DNA of 64,000 nucleotides from Hyaloraphidium curvatum. Its lineage: Eukaryota > Monoblepharomycota > Hyaloraphidiomycetes > Hyaloraphidiales > Hyaloraphidiaceae. This document shows positions 20,558 through 33,027 of the stretch, piece by piece. The notes beneath the pieces were generated by a model. That model did not search any database and was not told the origin of the DNA. It saw only the letters and a program-made list of their open reading frames with translations. The position numbers and the translations under genes are program-made. Position 1 is the stretch's first letter, and each line of letters opens with the position of its first letter. The DNA lies in contig JAIVFI010000033.1 of assembly GCA_025558095.1 (NCBI GenBank), positions 62,001 to 126,000 of the forward strand, in the 5' to 3' direction.

Positions 20558-23500
20558 TCACACGTAGTAGCTCTGCCCCATCAGCGCCCCGCTCAGCAGC
20601 TCCAGCTCGTCCGGCGTGAACGCCGCGCGGTCCAGCTCCCAGGTATCCTGGTGCGTGCGCACAAAGTCCGCAAACACCGCCCTGACCCCGCTGCCGATCG
20701 GCGACGGGTCGTCCAGGCACGCGGCGAGCGTCGTGAGGACGCCGGGCATCCACGCGGGGACCTCGTACGGGAAGCTACGGACCAGCGCGCCGAGGCCGAG
20801 GACGGCAGAGTGCCGGCGGAGCACGGCGTCGTTGTACTCTGCCGTCGGCGGCGGGGCGGCGGGCCCACGCTGCCTCGCGGGGATGCGCGTCTTCCTCAGA
20901 ATGTCCGAGAAGCGCGCGCGGAGGAGGTCGATCGACTCGCGCTGCGAGCACCGGACCAGCCCCGAGAGCGAGGTCGCGGCGAGCTGGCGCACCTCGATCT
21001 GCGGGTCCGTGAGCATCCCCGCGACGGCCTCCATGACGGCATTGACGGTCGGCGGGTCGAGGACAAAGAGGTGCCGGAAGACGGCGATCTGGATCACGGG
21101 GAGCACGCTCTGCCGGAGGTGCCACGAGGTCGACGACTTGAGCGCGCCCGTGAGGATGGCGAGGCCCTCGCGCAGGCTGGCCGGGGGCTGCGGCATCACG
21201 CCGTAGAGGGAGAGCACGCCCTGGGCCCGCTTCTGCAGCTCCTGCTCCGAAAAGGTGACCATCGCCAGGACCTCCTGCAGCAGGCCGCGGTGGATGTAAG
21301 GCAGCGTGCCCTGCAGCCTCGGGCCGGCGAGCGCGTCGCCGATCCACGCCGTGACGGTCTTGCAGGCGCTGCCGTAGTCCGTCACGGCGGTGACGTTGGC
21401 CGCGCGCTGCACCTCGCCCTCCCCGCGCCATTTGGCCATGTCGCGGAGCAGCGGCTCGAGCCTCTTCATGACTTCGGCGTCCGGGTCCGTCGGGAAGATG
21501 CCGCCGGTGCCCCCGTCGCCGCGGGCGGCGAAGGCCTCGACGGCGGCCGCGGCCGAAGCGAACGAGGGCGACCAGACGGATTGCAGCACGTCGTTGACGG
21601 TGAGGCCGATCATCTCCCTGACCTTCTCGTACGGGTTCCGCACGTTGGCCAGCAGCGAGTCCAGGATCGGCAGCACGCCGCTCCGCAGGCGCCAGCAGTA
21701 GCCCTCGAAGACAATCTGGATCAGCTCCACCTTCTTGGTTTCGTTGAAAAAGGATTCCGAATTGGGATCCAGGCGCAGGGAGAGGATGCCGTCGATGAGG
21801 GGCAGGAGCCGGCGCGGGTCGCGGTTGCGCTGAACATGGATCGCGGTCAGCCAGATTTCCAGTCGGAGAGAGTTCGGCCGCAACCCACCATCGCAGTGAC
21901 GAGGAACGTCGTCCAGTAACCCAGCGCCTCGGGTCCGCACGCCATCATGGTCCCCAGGATGAGCGGCGCCAGCCATGCCCACGTCTTTTGCTGCTTGGCC
22001 AGCGGCCAGTGCTTCATGCCCCGGACCAGGCCGGCGGCCAGCTCCGCCGCCGCCCTCTGCTTGCTCTTCTCCCCCGTCTGCCGGCAGTACTGCTCAAGCA
22101 AAGGCGCCACGCAGGTCTCGAGGAAGGTGTCCTCGAAGTGGGCAAAGGCCGTCTTGTAGAACTTGGCGGCCTTCGCGTCGAACACCTCGAAGGCCATCTC
22201 GCCGCCGTTGCGGCCGGACGCTTCCTGGCTGACGTAGGCCATGTGCCGCGACCAAAACACCGCGTCCGACAGGGTCCTCAAGATGAGATCCGACGCCTCG
22301 GCCGAGGTGGGATCGGAGTACGGCAAGGTGCCTTGCGGCCGCTCCGGAGCGGCACGGTAGGTCTTGTACGAGGCCGGCCAGCAGAAGAATCCCGTCGTCA
22401 GGCGGTCGGAGAACACCGTCGAATCCGTGGGAGGGGACAACGACGAAGAGAGGTAGTGCTCGGTGTAATCTGCGGGCAACGGCGAACCGACCGAGGTGCG
22501 CTGCTTCGCCATCGAAGCGACGTTGGTTCCCGGGGCGAGAAGACCCGCGCGGCGCTTGATGAACTGCAAGATCCGGCAAACAAGGCTGATGGAAGCGCGG
22601 CGGATGTGCGGAATCTCGGACAGCACGCCGCGGAGCAAGACCTCGGTCAGCGCCGGGCTGACCGGCAGGTCATCGCGCAGGATCTGCTCCAGGTAGTTCA
22701 ACGCCATTGAGCCGTACCGCCAGTGGGTGTTGGGCGACGCCGCGACCTCCAGGAGCGAGTCGACCGTCCTCTTGTAGGCGTCGGCCTTGATAGAATCCGC
22801 GGCATCCACCTCGCCTCGCGTCCGCGAGAGCAGCGACGCGTCCAGCTGGACACCAAACGCGGCAGCCATGTCCGCGACGGGGTTCTCGAACAGACCGCTC
22901 CGCACGCTCCTGATGGAAATGTCGGCGTATCGGCCCAGGGATTCCAAAAAGTTCTTGCGGATAAGCTCCTGCAACGTCGGCTTTTCCGCGTACTGTGCCT
23001 TTGTGAGCGCAGTCACGAACCGCTGGAGGAGGTTGAAGTCCGTGAGGCAGGCCCGGCCGAAGCGGTCGGACTGGAGCAGGTACAGCGCGCCCTTGAGCGC
23101 GTCCTCCTCTTCCGCCGCCGGCGGCTGCTCGAGGACGGCGATCGCCTTGGGCGCCAGCTCAAACACTGCCGAAGGGAACACGCGCAATGAAACCGAAAGG
23201 AAGCTCTGCGCGTACTGGCGCACTTTGGCGTAGCGGGCAAGCGACAGCTCCGCCAGGTCGACAAGGAGGGTCTCGACGATGGGCGTACGCGGAAGGTTGA
23301 GGTTGTTGTTCTTGAGCCGGTAGAGGTGGGCAGCGTAGAGCCGGTTGACCAGCATCCAGCGCGGAAGACGGTGGCCGTGCTCCGGAGTCCGGATTACGGA
23401 CTTGTACCAGCTGTATGACCTAGCGACCTGGTCGTACTTGCCCGGGTTCAAGCTTGAGTCGCAGATGAAGACGCCGATCACCTTGGTGAGGACCTTGAAG

Positions 23501-26500
23501 GCTTCGATGTCGTCCTCGCGATGCTGACGGAGGTAGACGACCATGTCGTGAAGCATCGAACCAAAAGATTCCCTGAGCTGCCTTGCGCGCTGGAAGCGCG
23601 GATCACTGGGGTCCGAGAAGGCGTAGCCAGCCTCGACCCGCTTCCGGACCGAGTTGGGCACGTTGGGTTCGGCGAACATGCTCTGCATCCCAGAGAGGCA
23701 GTTCTTGACGATGCCGAGGTTCTTGACGATCTCGTTCGAAGCCTCGCGGGGATCGACGGCTTCGCCAACCGCACCAGCGCCGTTCGCGGTCCGAATCTCT
23801 TCCAACCGCTGCAGCGCACGACGACCCCAGGTTTCGACGATCCTCAGTGCCGCGTCCTTCTCGGCATCGCCGGGCACGTTCCATTCCGTGCCCAGATCCC
23901 CCGGATCCGGCATCTCGCCCCAGTGCGCGTAGTGCTGCCCCATATGGGTCTGGTCCTCCCAGCGTTGCGGATCCACGCAGCGAGTCTCCAGGGGGTAAAC
24001 GTCCACGAGGCTCTTGACGATTCGCCGGAGCAGCTTCCCTGCGTAGCGGAACCCTCGGTCGCTCTTGCACTTGTCCAGCGTCAGCTCGAGGAGTGGCTCC
24101 ACCAACGGCAGCCGTCGCAGCATCTCGTTCGCCGGCAGGGTCTGGCACGCGTTGTACGCAATGCTCTGCCACCAATGAAGGGGTCCGTCCGAGCTGGGCA
24201 CCTCGGCAGTCCCAGGCAGCGGCCTCGACGATGCACCGTGCGAAAGCTCTTCGGCAATGCGGTCCGCGGCGAGAGGAAGGAAGACGTCGAGCATCGCCGA
24301 AGGATCGTACCCGCCAACGGATCCGACAAGGCGCCCCATCGGCTTGGTGGCATTGGGAATGCAGTTGGCGAGGGCAAAGGATCGGATGCGGGAGATCGAT
24401 GATCGAATCACGTCCGGAGGGCAGTGGTTGAAGATGAACGAACACGTGGGCTAGAGGTAACGTTTTAAGCAAACGCCCGCCAAAGAAGCACGAAAGTCAC
24501 AAACCATGAGCATGGCCATGACCTGATCCTCGCTCTGGTTCGCCCCACTCGAGCCGAAACCTTGAGGCAGGTTTTGGAACTGAAGCGCGGGATCAGAATC
24601 ACCTCAGAGTGCGTGCTCGCCGGACGACCGCTCACCATCAGGAAGACCCTGTCCAGGAAAGCGTCCACCCATGCGGCAAACAAAGCAGTGGAGTCCCTCA
24701 GCTCCAACTCTGCCTCTTCCCCCGAGCCCTCAACGACCAGCCAGCTCCCGTCGCTTTCGGCGTCCGGCGATCTCGTCCTTCCCTCTTCGCGTCCCACCGC
24801 AGCGCCCGTGACCCTCCATTTCGGCTTTGGCGCCCACGGCTCGCCCCTCGAGACGGCTCCAGCGTCGATTAACGGCACAGTCCCGACGGCGGCAAGGATC
24901 CACGAGAGACTGGCCCTAGTCTTGCCGGGGTCGTTCATGTCGATGCCGGGCAGTGCTGCCTGCAGCAATGGGACCAAGTTTGCCGCACCGGCCGGGAAGT
25001 GCGAGCGGGTGAGCATCGGCAACGCGAGCTGGGAAAGCAGTTGGATGGAAGCCGAAGTGCGGTGCACTGACGCGGCGCCTTCCCCGACAAGAGCGTTGCC
25101 GATAGCCTCGAGGCAGGGCGGGATCGTGCCCTCGGGGTCCAGCCAGGCGAGCTGGCGGAGAGCTTGATGCGAGATGGCCACTGCATGTCCATCCTTGCCG
25201 TAAGCGGCGAGCAGTAGCGGCGGGCGAAGAATTGCTGCGAGACTCCGGACATGATCCCCGGTCAGGCGATTCTTTTCGGGTATCTTGGAATCCTCCGCAC
25301 GTTCTTGATAGTGAAGCGGTTATACTTGCGGTGCAAGACCGAACCAACGTCGGAAACCTACCTTCCCTCCACCTCAAGAGCGTGTGCTCCGCGACACCGG
25401 CCAACCACCGCACGAGGCCTTGAGTCCACTTGCCGGTGTTGCTCGGATGAAACCAGGTATCCAGCGCCGCCACGGCTTCCTCCAGAATCTCCCAGATGCC
25501 TTCTGATGAAGCAATGTCCGGCCGCGCGGACCAGACCATAAGCTCAGCCAATCCTCTGACCCCTTCGCCCTTGGCCTTGCCCAACGCGTCCCCTGCAGCG
25601 CCACCCATGCTCTCCAGGATCGCAGCGATTCCGGAACGTGCTTTGCCGGGTCCAATAGGGAGTTCGACCGCCCCTCCCATCCCAAGGGCGGCGGCCGTCG
25701 CGGTTCTGAGCTGTGGAACAGAAATGGCTGGCGACGAAAGTCGTAGGGAGGCTCGGGCGGAGCGGGAAAGCAGGGTGAGGAGCGAAGTGGGAGGAATGGA
25801 GGTGGAGTGGGAGGACAGATAGAGCGCGAGTATGACCGGCAGGTGCTCGTACGGATCTTGCGTGCCGTCACTTCAGGCACAATTGAGCAGAGCACATTGG
25901 TGCAGCCACAAAAGCGCACTCACGGAAAATCGTAAGGAAGGAAACCGCCGAGCGCCTGGTATGCTATAGTGGAAGACAAGCCTGACTCGTGGTCGACAAG
26001 AGGAAGAAACTCGCGGAGCATGGCGTCACGAGAGGCGACGGGATCACGGAAAAAGTGGCGTGCCAGATCCGTCACGGCCAACAGGTTGGTAAGAGGCTTG
26101 CTGAAGTCGGGAATAGTTTAGGCAAGGTTCACTCCGTGCTGCCGGCAATCGCTCACGTTTCCGAGGGGGTCATCCGATCGCGTCCCTTGATGCCCATCAT
26201 TCCCTTCCATGCTTTCCAGAGAGGCCGCCAGTCCAGCTGCAGCTTGTCGCCCTCTGGCAGGCTTTCAAGCTCCTCTCGCTTCTTGAGCAGCCGGGCCAAG
26301 GAACCGAGCACGGGGTCCAGCACGCCGGGATCCAGCCGCGAATTGTAGGACGAGATATCCGGGCCTTCGAGCTGCGGCGATTCCGAGAGCGGTTCGTCCG
26401 ACATTGCCGACGGGTTGCGCGAGGTCGGAAGCTCCAGAACGGCGAACAGCGTCCTGATCAGCACCGCCCTCTGTGCCGCCGGCAACGGCAGCTTCATGTC

Positions 26501-26830
26501 CGTGTACTGCCTCAATTTCCTGATCCAGCCGACCACTCCGACGCGTGCTTCTCCGCCGTTGGCCTTTCCACCGTACCAGTCCCCTGCCAGGAGCGAAGTG
26601 CCCAGCCCCGAGACAATTGGCATCAGCAGGGCAGCGGCCTCCGCCTCGAATCGCGCCCCAGGATCTTTCGGGGCCTCCGGCGAGTGCGAAAAGAGCTGCG
26701 AAGACGATGGCGCGAGGTACGGAAGCTGTAGCGAGATCTTCCTGTCCACTTTCGGGAACACGGGAGGCTCCGCGACGCGACCCCCGACGCAGTCGCCAGG
26801 CGGAGGACCGCCCAAGTCCATGAAGTCCAT
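20558..26830 (-). CDS. Proteasome activator Blm10/PA200 (PSME4), about 1978 aa
   Basis: Giant HEAT-repeat protein that caps the 20S proteasome. Exons: 26157-26830, 25924-26100, 25362-25870, 24636-25303, 24505-24579, 21889-24450, 20558-21829; total 5937 nt, exactly 1979 codons. Recognisable stretches are LPYDFPDGTQDPYEHLPVIL, WREERAEDSKIPEKNRLTGDHV, LAAYGKDGHAVAISHQALRQL, and the C-terminal HEAT end. The last residues are SYYV, a HbYX motif that docks into the alpha-ring pocket, as the Blm10 C-terminus does. Length fits between human PA200 (1843) and yeast Blm10 (2143). Two acceptors are AAG and one CAAG-type rather than CAG/TAG. The start is the least sure point: ATG 26830 gives MDFMDLGGPP, but the frame stays open about 160 nt upstream and a basic ATG-led segment at 27133 (EQKKFEDRRLKRKRGGP) could be an earlier exon. 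Confidence 0.93.
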
Positions 26831-27242
26831 GATGTTGAGCCCCTCGCCAAGGGTTCTATCGGTGCCGAAGCCGACCCGGTCGCCCTCGAGGGGCCGGTTC
26901 GTTCCTTTCGAGATCTCCCGTCCCGCAACGGAAGCGTCCGACGTCGGGGAAGGGCGGAAGCTCGGAAAATGGAGCCTCGACCGCTCCTACTATTCCTCCA
27001 ACTGGCGAACGGGGCAGATCTTGTTCTGGAGCCGGGCAATGGTCACGAGTTTGGAGAGCAGCGGAGGAGTCGGGCCACCGCGCTTGCGTTTCAAGCGTCG
27101 ATCTTCAAACTTCTTCTGCTCAGATCTCACCATCTGAACGGACGGACGGACAAGCACGACGATATGATCTGCATTGTATTCTTGCTAATGATCCAGTTCC
27201 ATGGACACCGAAAAGAACGTACAGCTTCGATCCAATTCCTTA
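26831..27242. other. Intergenic or 5' region of Blm10, 412 bp
   Basis: Between the Blm10 start and the stop of the NTF2-like gene. It may contain one more Blm10 exon beginning at ATG 27133 (minus), 47 codons, Lys/Arg-rich, ending in an in-frame TAG unless spliced. I could not settle a splice junction. Confidence 0.35.
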
Positions 27243-28543
27243 CTAAGCGGCGGCCGAGCCCCGTCCGATCCAAGCAGCCAGGTCTCGAAGCCAGGCGCGG
27301 CCCACGTCGTCAACGGGGAGCGAAGCTGCCCTGACGATCTTGCCCTCGTCGTCGATGGTGTGAGCGATGTCGGTATCAGGGGCGTCTTATCGTCGCACGT
27401 CAAGCACAATGATCGATATTAACGCGGCCGAGCCCTTACTGACGCTGCGCAATGTCGGCTTCCATAGGCAGCTTGCCGAAGATGAAAGTAATGGGAGCCC
27501 TGGCACGGTTCGGAGCGCTGGGGCGTAGATCAACGAGCAAGATCAAAACTCGAGCAACGGTCCGGAGCATCAACAGCTTACGGTGTATAGACTTCCGTGG
27601 GTTCAAGAGCGTCGGTAAGGCCGGCCCCGTACCACTCGTCGAGCTTCTTTCGCACTTCCTCTTTGGATATGTTGCGTTTATCACCGGCCTCGCCCATCAA
27701 ACAGCGAAATCTCACCTTTGCCAACCACGACGCCGCCAAAGGGATCGATGTACTCCACGTTGGAGTCCATCAAGTCCAGAACCCTGTCTGCGCTCTTCGA
27801 CACGGCCTGGATCGCCGCGACAAATGCTTCCTTGGCTCGCTTGTACTCGCCGGGAGGGACCCCGTGCTCCTTATCCAGGGCTCGGAGGATGCGCAGGGAG
27901 AAATCCCTGGTGCGCAGATCGGCTGCCTGGATCTGGATCTGCCACGATCGAAGGTGGAAATCAAGGACGGGCCGAGGATGACGGCTCCATCAACACGCAC
28001 CCGCGTGAACTTGAGATCGTCGTTGGCATGGAAATTGAAGCGAAGCAAAGTGTCTGCAAGCACACGGAATCAGGTGCGGAAAGCTGGAGACTCGGTGAGG
28101 GAGCCCCACCGGTCCACAGCCCATCCAGAGCCGGGCGCGCCGTCGTCGAGAGCACCGTCGCCGCAGCCGTGTGCAATCCTTGTCCTAGAGCATTCAGATG
28201 GACGTCGACCGACGACTTGAGCTCGGCGGTCATCTCCAGGTCAACTTCCATGCGCAGACGTGGCGATCCGAGTCAAGCCTCCATGAGCCGCCCAGCGCAG
28301 CCGTCGTACGTACGCCAGCCCTTGAGCGCTCCCTCGACTTCCTCCTTCCCGAGATACCTGTAGAGGCGGACCTTATCATGGTCCGCGTGACCGGCTCGCG
28401 GGAGACACTCACTCCCAGACCATGTCGACCAGAAACAGCTTTTCGGGGTCGGCGACAAACTCCCAAACCCAGGAAACATCGTGCGACTTGCGCTCGCTGT
28501 TTGAGCGCTCAAAAAACGCCTTAACTTTGTCGGAAAGGTGCAT
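27243..28543 (-). CDS. Tandem NTF2-like (SnoaL-like) protein, 293 aa
   Basis: Eight short exons: 28413-28543, 28314-28357, 28110-28244, 28001-28053, 27716-27938, 27582-27660, 27444-27517, 27243-27385. They sum to 882 nt, exactly 294 codons, and every junction falls in phase, which supports the model strongly. Two related segments are seen: FVADPEKLFLVDMVWEYLGKEEVEGALKGW near the N-terminus, and VLDLMDSNVEYIDPFGGVVVGKEEVRKKLDEWY in the second half. The second is followed by strands ending AHTIDDEGKIVRAASLPVDD. This is the helix-then-strand layout of SnoaL/ketosteroid-isomerase-like domains (D-x-V-x-Y-x-D-P-F-G, G-K-E-x-V). Such folds bind small hydrophobic ligands; no catalytic residues can be assigned. 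No signal peptide. Function unknown. The last donor is GTCAGT. Confidence 0.72.
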
Positions 28544-28753
28544 CTTGGTTCGGAGTTGGTGACCTCGGAACGATGACTCGTCGCTCGCGAGCCGCCGCCC
28601 AAGCACGAGGCGCCAAACAACTCCGCCGCGAATCTCTTGCTGCTCGCAGACCGGAGTCGAAGGAAAAATATAAAAAAGAATCTCATCTAGAAGATGACCA
28701 TGACTGTACATCAGCATTTCCAGTTCCTCGCCCACTCCGCACTCCTCCAAGTT

Positions 28754-31108
28754 CTACGCCACAACCCGCGCGCTCGTGCTGGTCTTCGACAGCTTGGCCT
28801 GCGCGAGCACCTTCTCCGCCGACTCGGCCGCCGCCTCGGCGTCGGCCTTAGCCTGCGCGTTGCGCTTCGAGCGCCGGGCCAGGAGCACGCCGAGGGCGAC
28901 GAGGGCGGCCGCCACCACGGCGGCGACGACGGCGATGCCGGCGATAGCCCCGGGCGAGAGAGACGTCGAGGAGGTGCTGAGCACGGTGACCGAGCCGTCG
29001 CTGGAGACCTGGATGTTCTCGGGCACCCGGATGGAGACGGGCTTGGTGACGAGCTCGGCGTCCTGGATCGACGAGGCCGTCTCGATGTTCTGCACCTCGA
29101 CGTCGCGGTAGAGGAGGCGGCGGCGGCGCTGGCCGGCGAAGTTCTGCCTCTGGTCGGCGTACATCCTGATGAGCAGGGTGATGGTGTACGAGAGCTGCTT
29201 GTTGCGGTCGTTGGGCAGAAGGATCATGGCGTCCGTGCTGTCGTCCACGCTGTCGAAGCCGCTCAGTTCGGTCGACCGAAGCCGGATGTTGGGCGTGAAC
29301 GAGGTGCGGATGGTCCACTGCTTGCCGGAGTCGGCCGAGTCGATGGCGCTGACGAAATTGACGTTGGTGCCGATTGTCGTACGGGCGCCAGCAGAGGCAC
29401 CGGAAACGGCAGTGGCGTCAGCCGCAGTCCACAGGCCCCAGTAGCCCGAGAGGCCGTTCGTGCCCGTGCGGGCGACGCGGTACTCCTTGATGGCCACGGC
29501 GTCGAGCTGCTTGTTGGTGGTGAAGACGCCGTTGGCCTCGACGGTCTGGCCGATCGTGCGCGAGGTCCTGCGCGGAACAGAAGCGTCAGCAGCAGCTCCA
29601 TGGGCCACGTCGCCGGCAAACTCACGCAAGCACGTCGAACTGCGTGGTCCAAGTGATGGGGAAGTCAGTCTGCGCGCTCTTGCAAAAGTCGATGTTGCCG
29701 GTGAACTTGAAGGCGCCGAGGTTGGACAGCTGGAGCGCGTCGCGCATCTTGACCTCGCCGCACTGGAAGTTCTGGGTGCCGTTGTAGGTCGAGTTGCAGT
29801 CCAGGTAGAAGTCGAACTGGTACGCAGTCTCCGAGGAGATCGAGCACGAGGCCTCGATGGAGAGGGTCGGCGTCCAAGTGTACGTGAGGACGCCCTCGAC
29901 CCGGCACTCTTCTCCAATGCTGTCGCATGCGGTGCCCGCGAGGGTATGGTAGCCGTCCTGGTTGTTGGTGAACGAGTTGCTGAAGACGCCGCCGGGGTAG
30001 ACGGCGTTGTCCGTCAGGTCCTTGCCGGCGTACGTGTTGCTGCCGTCGTTCACGAGGAAGCCGTTGGCGTTGGCTGCGTAGATGGGCAGCTTGGCGAAGT
30101 AGGGGAACAGCGTCGTGAGCTCGTAAGAGATGTGGGCCTGGACGACGCCGGCCTCGCTCTTCTCGTACGTGACGCCGGTGACCGTGAAGTCATTCTTGTC
30201 TGCAAGAGAAAGATGCGTCAGAAGGTGGAGGCAGGCCTTTGGCGAGGCAACTCACAGAAGTCCTCGGTGCTCGAGGTCTCAGAGGTCGTCTTGTTGACCT
30301 CGCTCTGCACCTGGATGATGACGTCGTACCAGGTCGACATTGCCGAGCGGGGCATGCCGTCGACGCTGCCGGTGGCGCCGACCAGGTCGTTGTCCTGCCA
30401 CTGCACGTGGATGCGGCCCTTGTAGTTGCGGTAGGTGCCGTTGGTGAGGGCCGACTCGTTGGCCGAGATGGTGAAGCCGCAGTTGGCGACCCCCGAGCTG
30501 CGGAAGGTCTCCCAGGCCATGACCCATCTGTGGTTGAAGTAGCAGGTGGAGCCGGAGCTTGCCGCAGTCAGAGAGTCCTCCGCGGTGCTGATGACCACGT
30601 TGGGCTCCGGGCTGGCGACGTCGGCGAAGCGGGCGAAGGACTGCTTGCACTGAGCGTTCCCGCCGGAAATGGCGGCAACGGCGTCCGTGTAGGTAGTGAC
30701 CGAGGGGCCGGAGAGGGCAATGTCGAGTTTCCTGTGCGAGGACAAGGGGTCAGCGCCGGCCCGCGTTGCGACGTTTGTGAGATGCCCACCTGAAGTAGCC
30801 AGTGCCGTCGCCGGGAGCCGGAGGGCCGGTCTGCACCCAGAACTCGAGGTCGTCGGTGCCGTTGACGACGTAGGAGTACGAGGCCGAGTCGCCGGTGGCG
30901 AGCAGGCGGGGACCAGCGGGGATGTAGCCGGGCTGCGGGAGGGAACGTCAGTGCCGGGACGGGGGCCCGCACGCAACGGGAAGCTCACGTCGGTGTCGTT
31001 GCCGAGGGTGGGGAGCTGCATGGTGCAGGTGAGCGCCGCCGCGGCGGGCGCCACGAACGCCGCGAGGGCGAGCGCTCCGAAGAGCAGCCTATTGCCGCGC
31101 GAGAGCAT
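28754..31108 (-). CDS. Type I membrane glycoprotein, unknown family, 708 aa
   Basis: Five exons: 30989-31108, 30790-30932, 30256-30731, 29626-30199, 28754-29567; 2127 nt, exactly 709 codons. The N-terminus MLSRGNRLLFGALALAAFVAPAAAALT is a clear signal peptide with cleavage near residue 24. The large extracellular part has several N-glycosylation sequons (NGT, NKT, NST) and paired cysteines, for example ECRVEGVLTYTW, SCSISSETAYQFDFYLDC and CGEVKMRDAL. A beta-rich fold is likely. Near the C-terminus (about residues 645-670) SPGAIAGIAVVAAVVAAALVALGVLLARR is one membrane span with a basic stop-transfer, then a 40-residue cytosolic tail rich in Ala, Lys and Glu. No family recognised; it resembles cell-surface receptors or adhesins only in layout. 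Confidence 0.8.
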
Positions 31109-31975
31109 GGCGGAGACGAGTGGGTGTTGCAGTGTTTGAATGTCGTTCGAATGATGGGGGAACCGGTTCGAGGGCCCGTCCTTTTGTATCGTGGCCGCGT
31201 CCCTCGTTGTGTCATCCGTCGTGCCCTTGTTGGGATCGTTAATTTCAGGGATCCCGCCCGCGGTCCCCTGAACCGAAACCTTCGAGCCAGGCCACCGGAG
31301 GCCACACACTCTCTCATTCGGGCCCGGCCAGGCCCATTGGTTGTGGTTCCGGTGCTTTCCCCGCGTTTTCTGGCCTTCCGGGGTCAAAAGGGGAACAAGG
31401 TGTCCGACCGTCCCTCCGATGCTTAGGTCAGCAAGCGGCCCCCATGGCGCGCATGATGTCGTTGGGATCCGTTTTCCTCCCTTGAGGACAGCCCCCTTCG
31501 AAACCCTTTTCCCCAGGGACGCTCTGCCCAACGGCCGGGGTCGTTAGAGGCCACTCCGTAACGTCTGCGCCTCCCGGACGCTCGCACTGCCCGAGCGGCC
31601 GCACTCCCATTCCCACCGGCCGCCCGCCACCGAGGGACCGTCCGCTCGGGTGACTAACCGGTTCATGACCTAATGCGGTAATGACGTCGGTGGCACCCTC
31701 GATCCCCTTTCCAACCGGTCCTCGAGGGATCCTACCAGGGCGCCGGGCTCGTCGGAGCTTACGGCTTGCTTCGGCCGACGGACCGGTCCCGTCGTCGCAA
31801 TCCCGGGCTTCCGCCGCGGTCCCTGCTCCTACTTGGGCTGGACCGCCCGCCCGGCGAGGGGTTTGCGCCGACGACCAGTAGGGCCAAGGACACCCGCCCC
31901 GCCGCAAGCGCCGCCGTGGGAGCTGCTGCTATTCTTCGCACCGTGACATTACCGCCCCTGCGACGGCCGCGGCCC
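31109..31975. other. Intergenic, about 870 bp
   Basis: Between the membrane glycoprotein start and the stop of the dienelactone hydrolase, both minus. Carries the glycoprotein promoter. No coding signature, RNA gene or repeat seen. Confidence 0.4.
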
Positions 31976-33027
31976 TCACAGCGACGGCGCCGCGCCGTCG
32001 ACCAGCTCCTTGCGGAAGAAATCTGCGATCATGGCCACGGCCTCCTCGGCGCGCTGCTTGTTGAGCGGATCCGAGAAGTTGCCGCGCGTCTGGCACCACC
32101 TGCGGGCACCGGCGAGAAGGCGGTCAGCATGGCCAGGCCGGAGGAAGTGTACACGACGCACCCATGGAACACGTCCGAGAACCTCTTGTGCACGCTCCTC
32201 GCCCCCACGCCCTCCTTCTTGTGGATGGTCTCCCAGAACTCCCCCGACACGATCTCGGGCTCGTCCTTGCTCGGGAGCAGGCACACCGCCCCGCCGACCT
32301 TCTCCGCGTCCGACATCTCCAGCATCGCCGGGTGCACGCTGGCCGCCGCGCGCACCCCCTTGGCGACCAGCGCGGGGGTGCCGACGGCCTGGATGCAGAT
32401 CTTGCCGCCCCAGCAGAAGCCGACGACGCCAAAGGCGGTACAGCCGACCTTGTTAAGGGTGGCGATGGCCGCGTGGAGGTCGGGCTCGACGACGCCGGGG
32501 AAGTTGGTGCGCTGCGCGTATTTCTGCACCGCAGCGGGGCCCTTTTCGACCATTTCCTGCTGCGTGATGGCGACCTGCCGGCGGAAAGGGGTCAGTTTGG
32601 GGAGTTGCTGTGAAGCGAGATCGAGAGACCTTGCGGAAGAAGTCGATTATGACCACCTGGTGCCAAATGCGGCCGTCAGCCTCATCCTGCTTGGTCCACC
32701 GAACGGCAAAGAAGCACGAACCGGCAGTCCCGTCGCCTCGCTCAGCAGGTCCGCGACCTGCCTCCCATTGTTGTCTGCCGCCCCAGGTCAGCCTGCTCAA
32801 CCTCCCCAAACCCCCAAACGCGACCCACTCTGCGCCGGCTCGAACCCCCAGATGTCGTACACGTGGATGATCGCCGCCGACGCGCGCTCGGGCCCCGTCC
32901 AGTATGCCCTCGCGCCGGGCACGAACTCGTCGATCACGCGGCCCTTTGGCGCGTAGCCCGTGCCCTGGAGCACGATGGAGGCCGCGGGGACGGGGGTGGA
33001 GCAGCAGTCGGCGGTGGGGATCGACAT
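31976..33027 (-). CDS. Dienelactone hydrolase family protein, 271 aa
   Basis: Five exons: 32829-33027, 32722-32774, 32630-32656, 32162-32574, 31976-32099; 816 nt, 272 codons. One exon is only 27 nt (VVIIDFFRK). Alpha/beta hydrolase of the carboxymethylenebutenolidase type: HVYDIWGFEPAQNNNGRQVADLL at the N-terminal part, nucleophile Cys about 147 in GVVGFCWGGK, acid candidate in LLPSKDEPE near 196, and the catalytic His in DVFHGW near 229. Cys as nucleophile is the family norm. Fungal members (yeast AIM2-like) act on unknown small esters or lactones in cytosol or mitochondria. The frame upstream of the ATG is Arg/Ala-rich and open but has no ATG, so a targeting extension is not supported. Confidence 0.9.
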
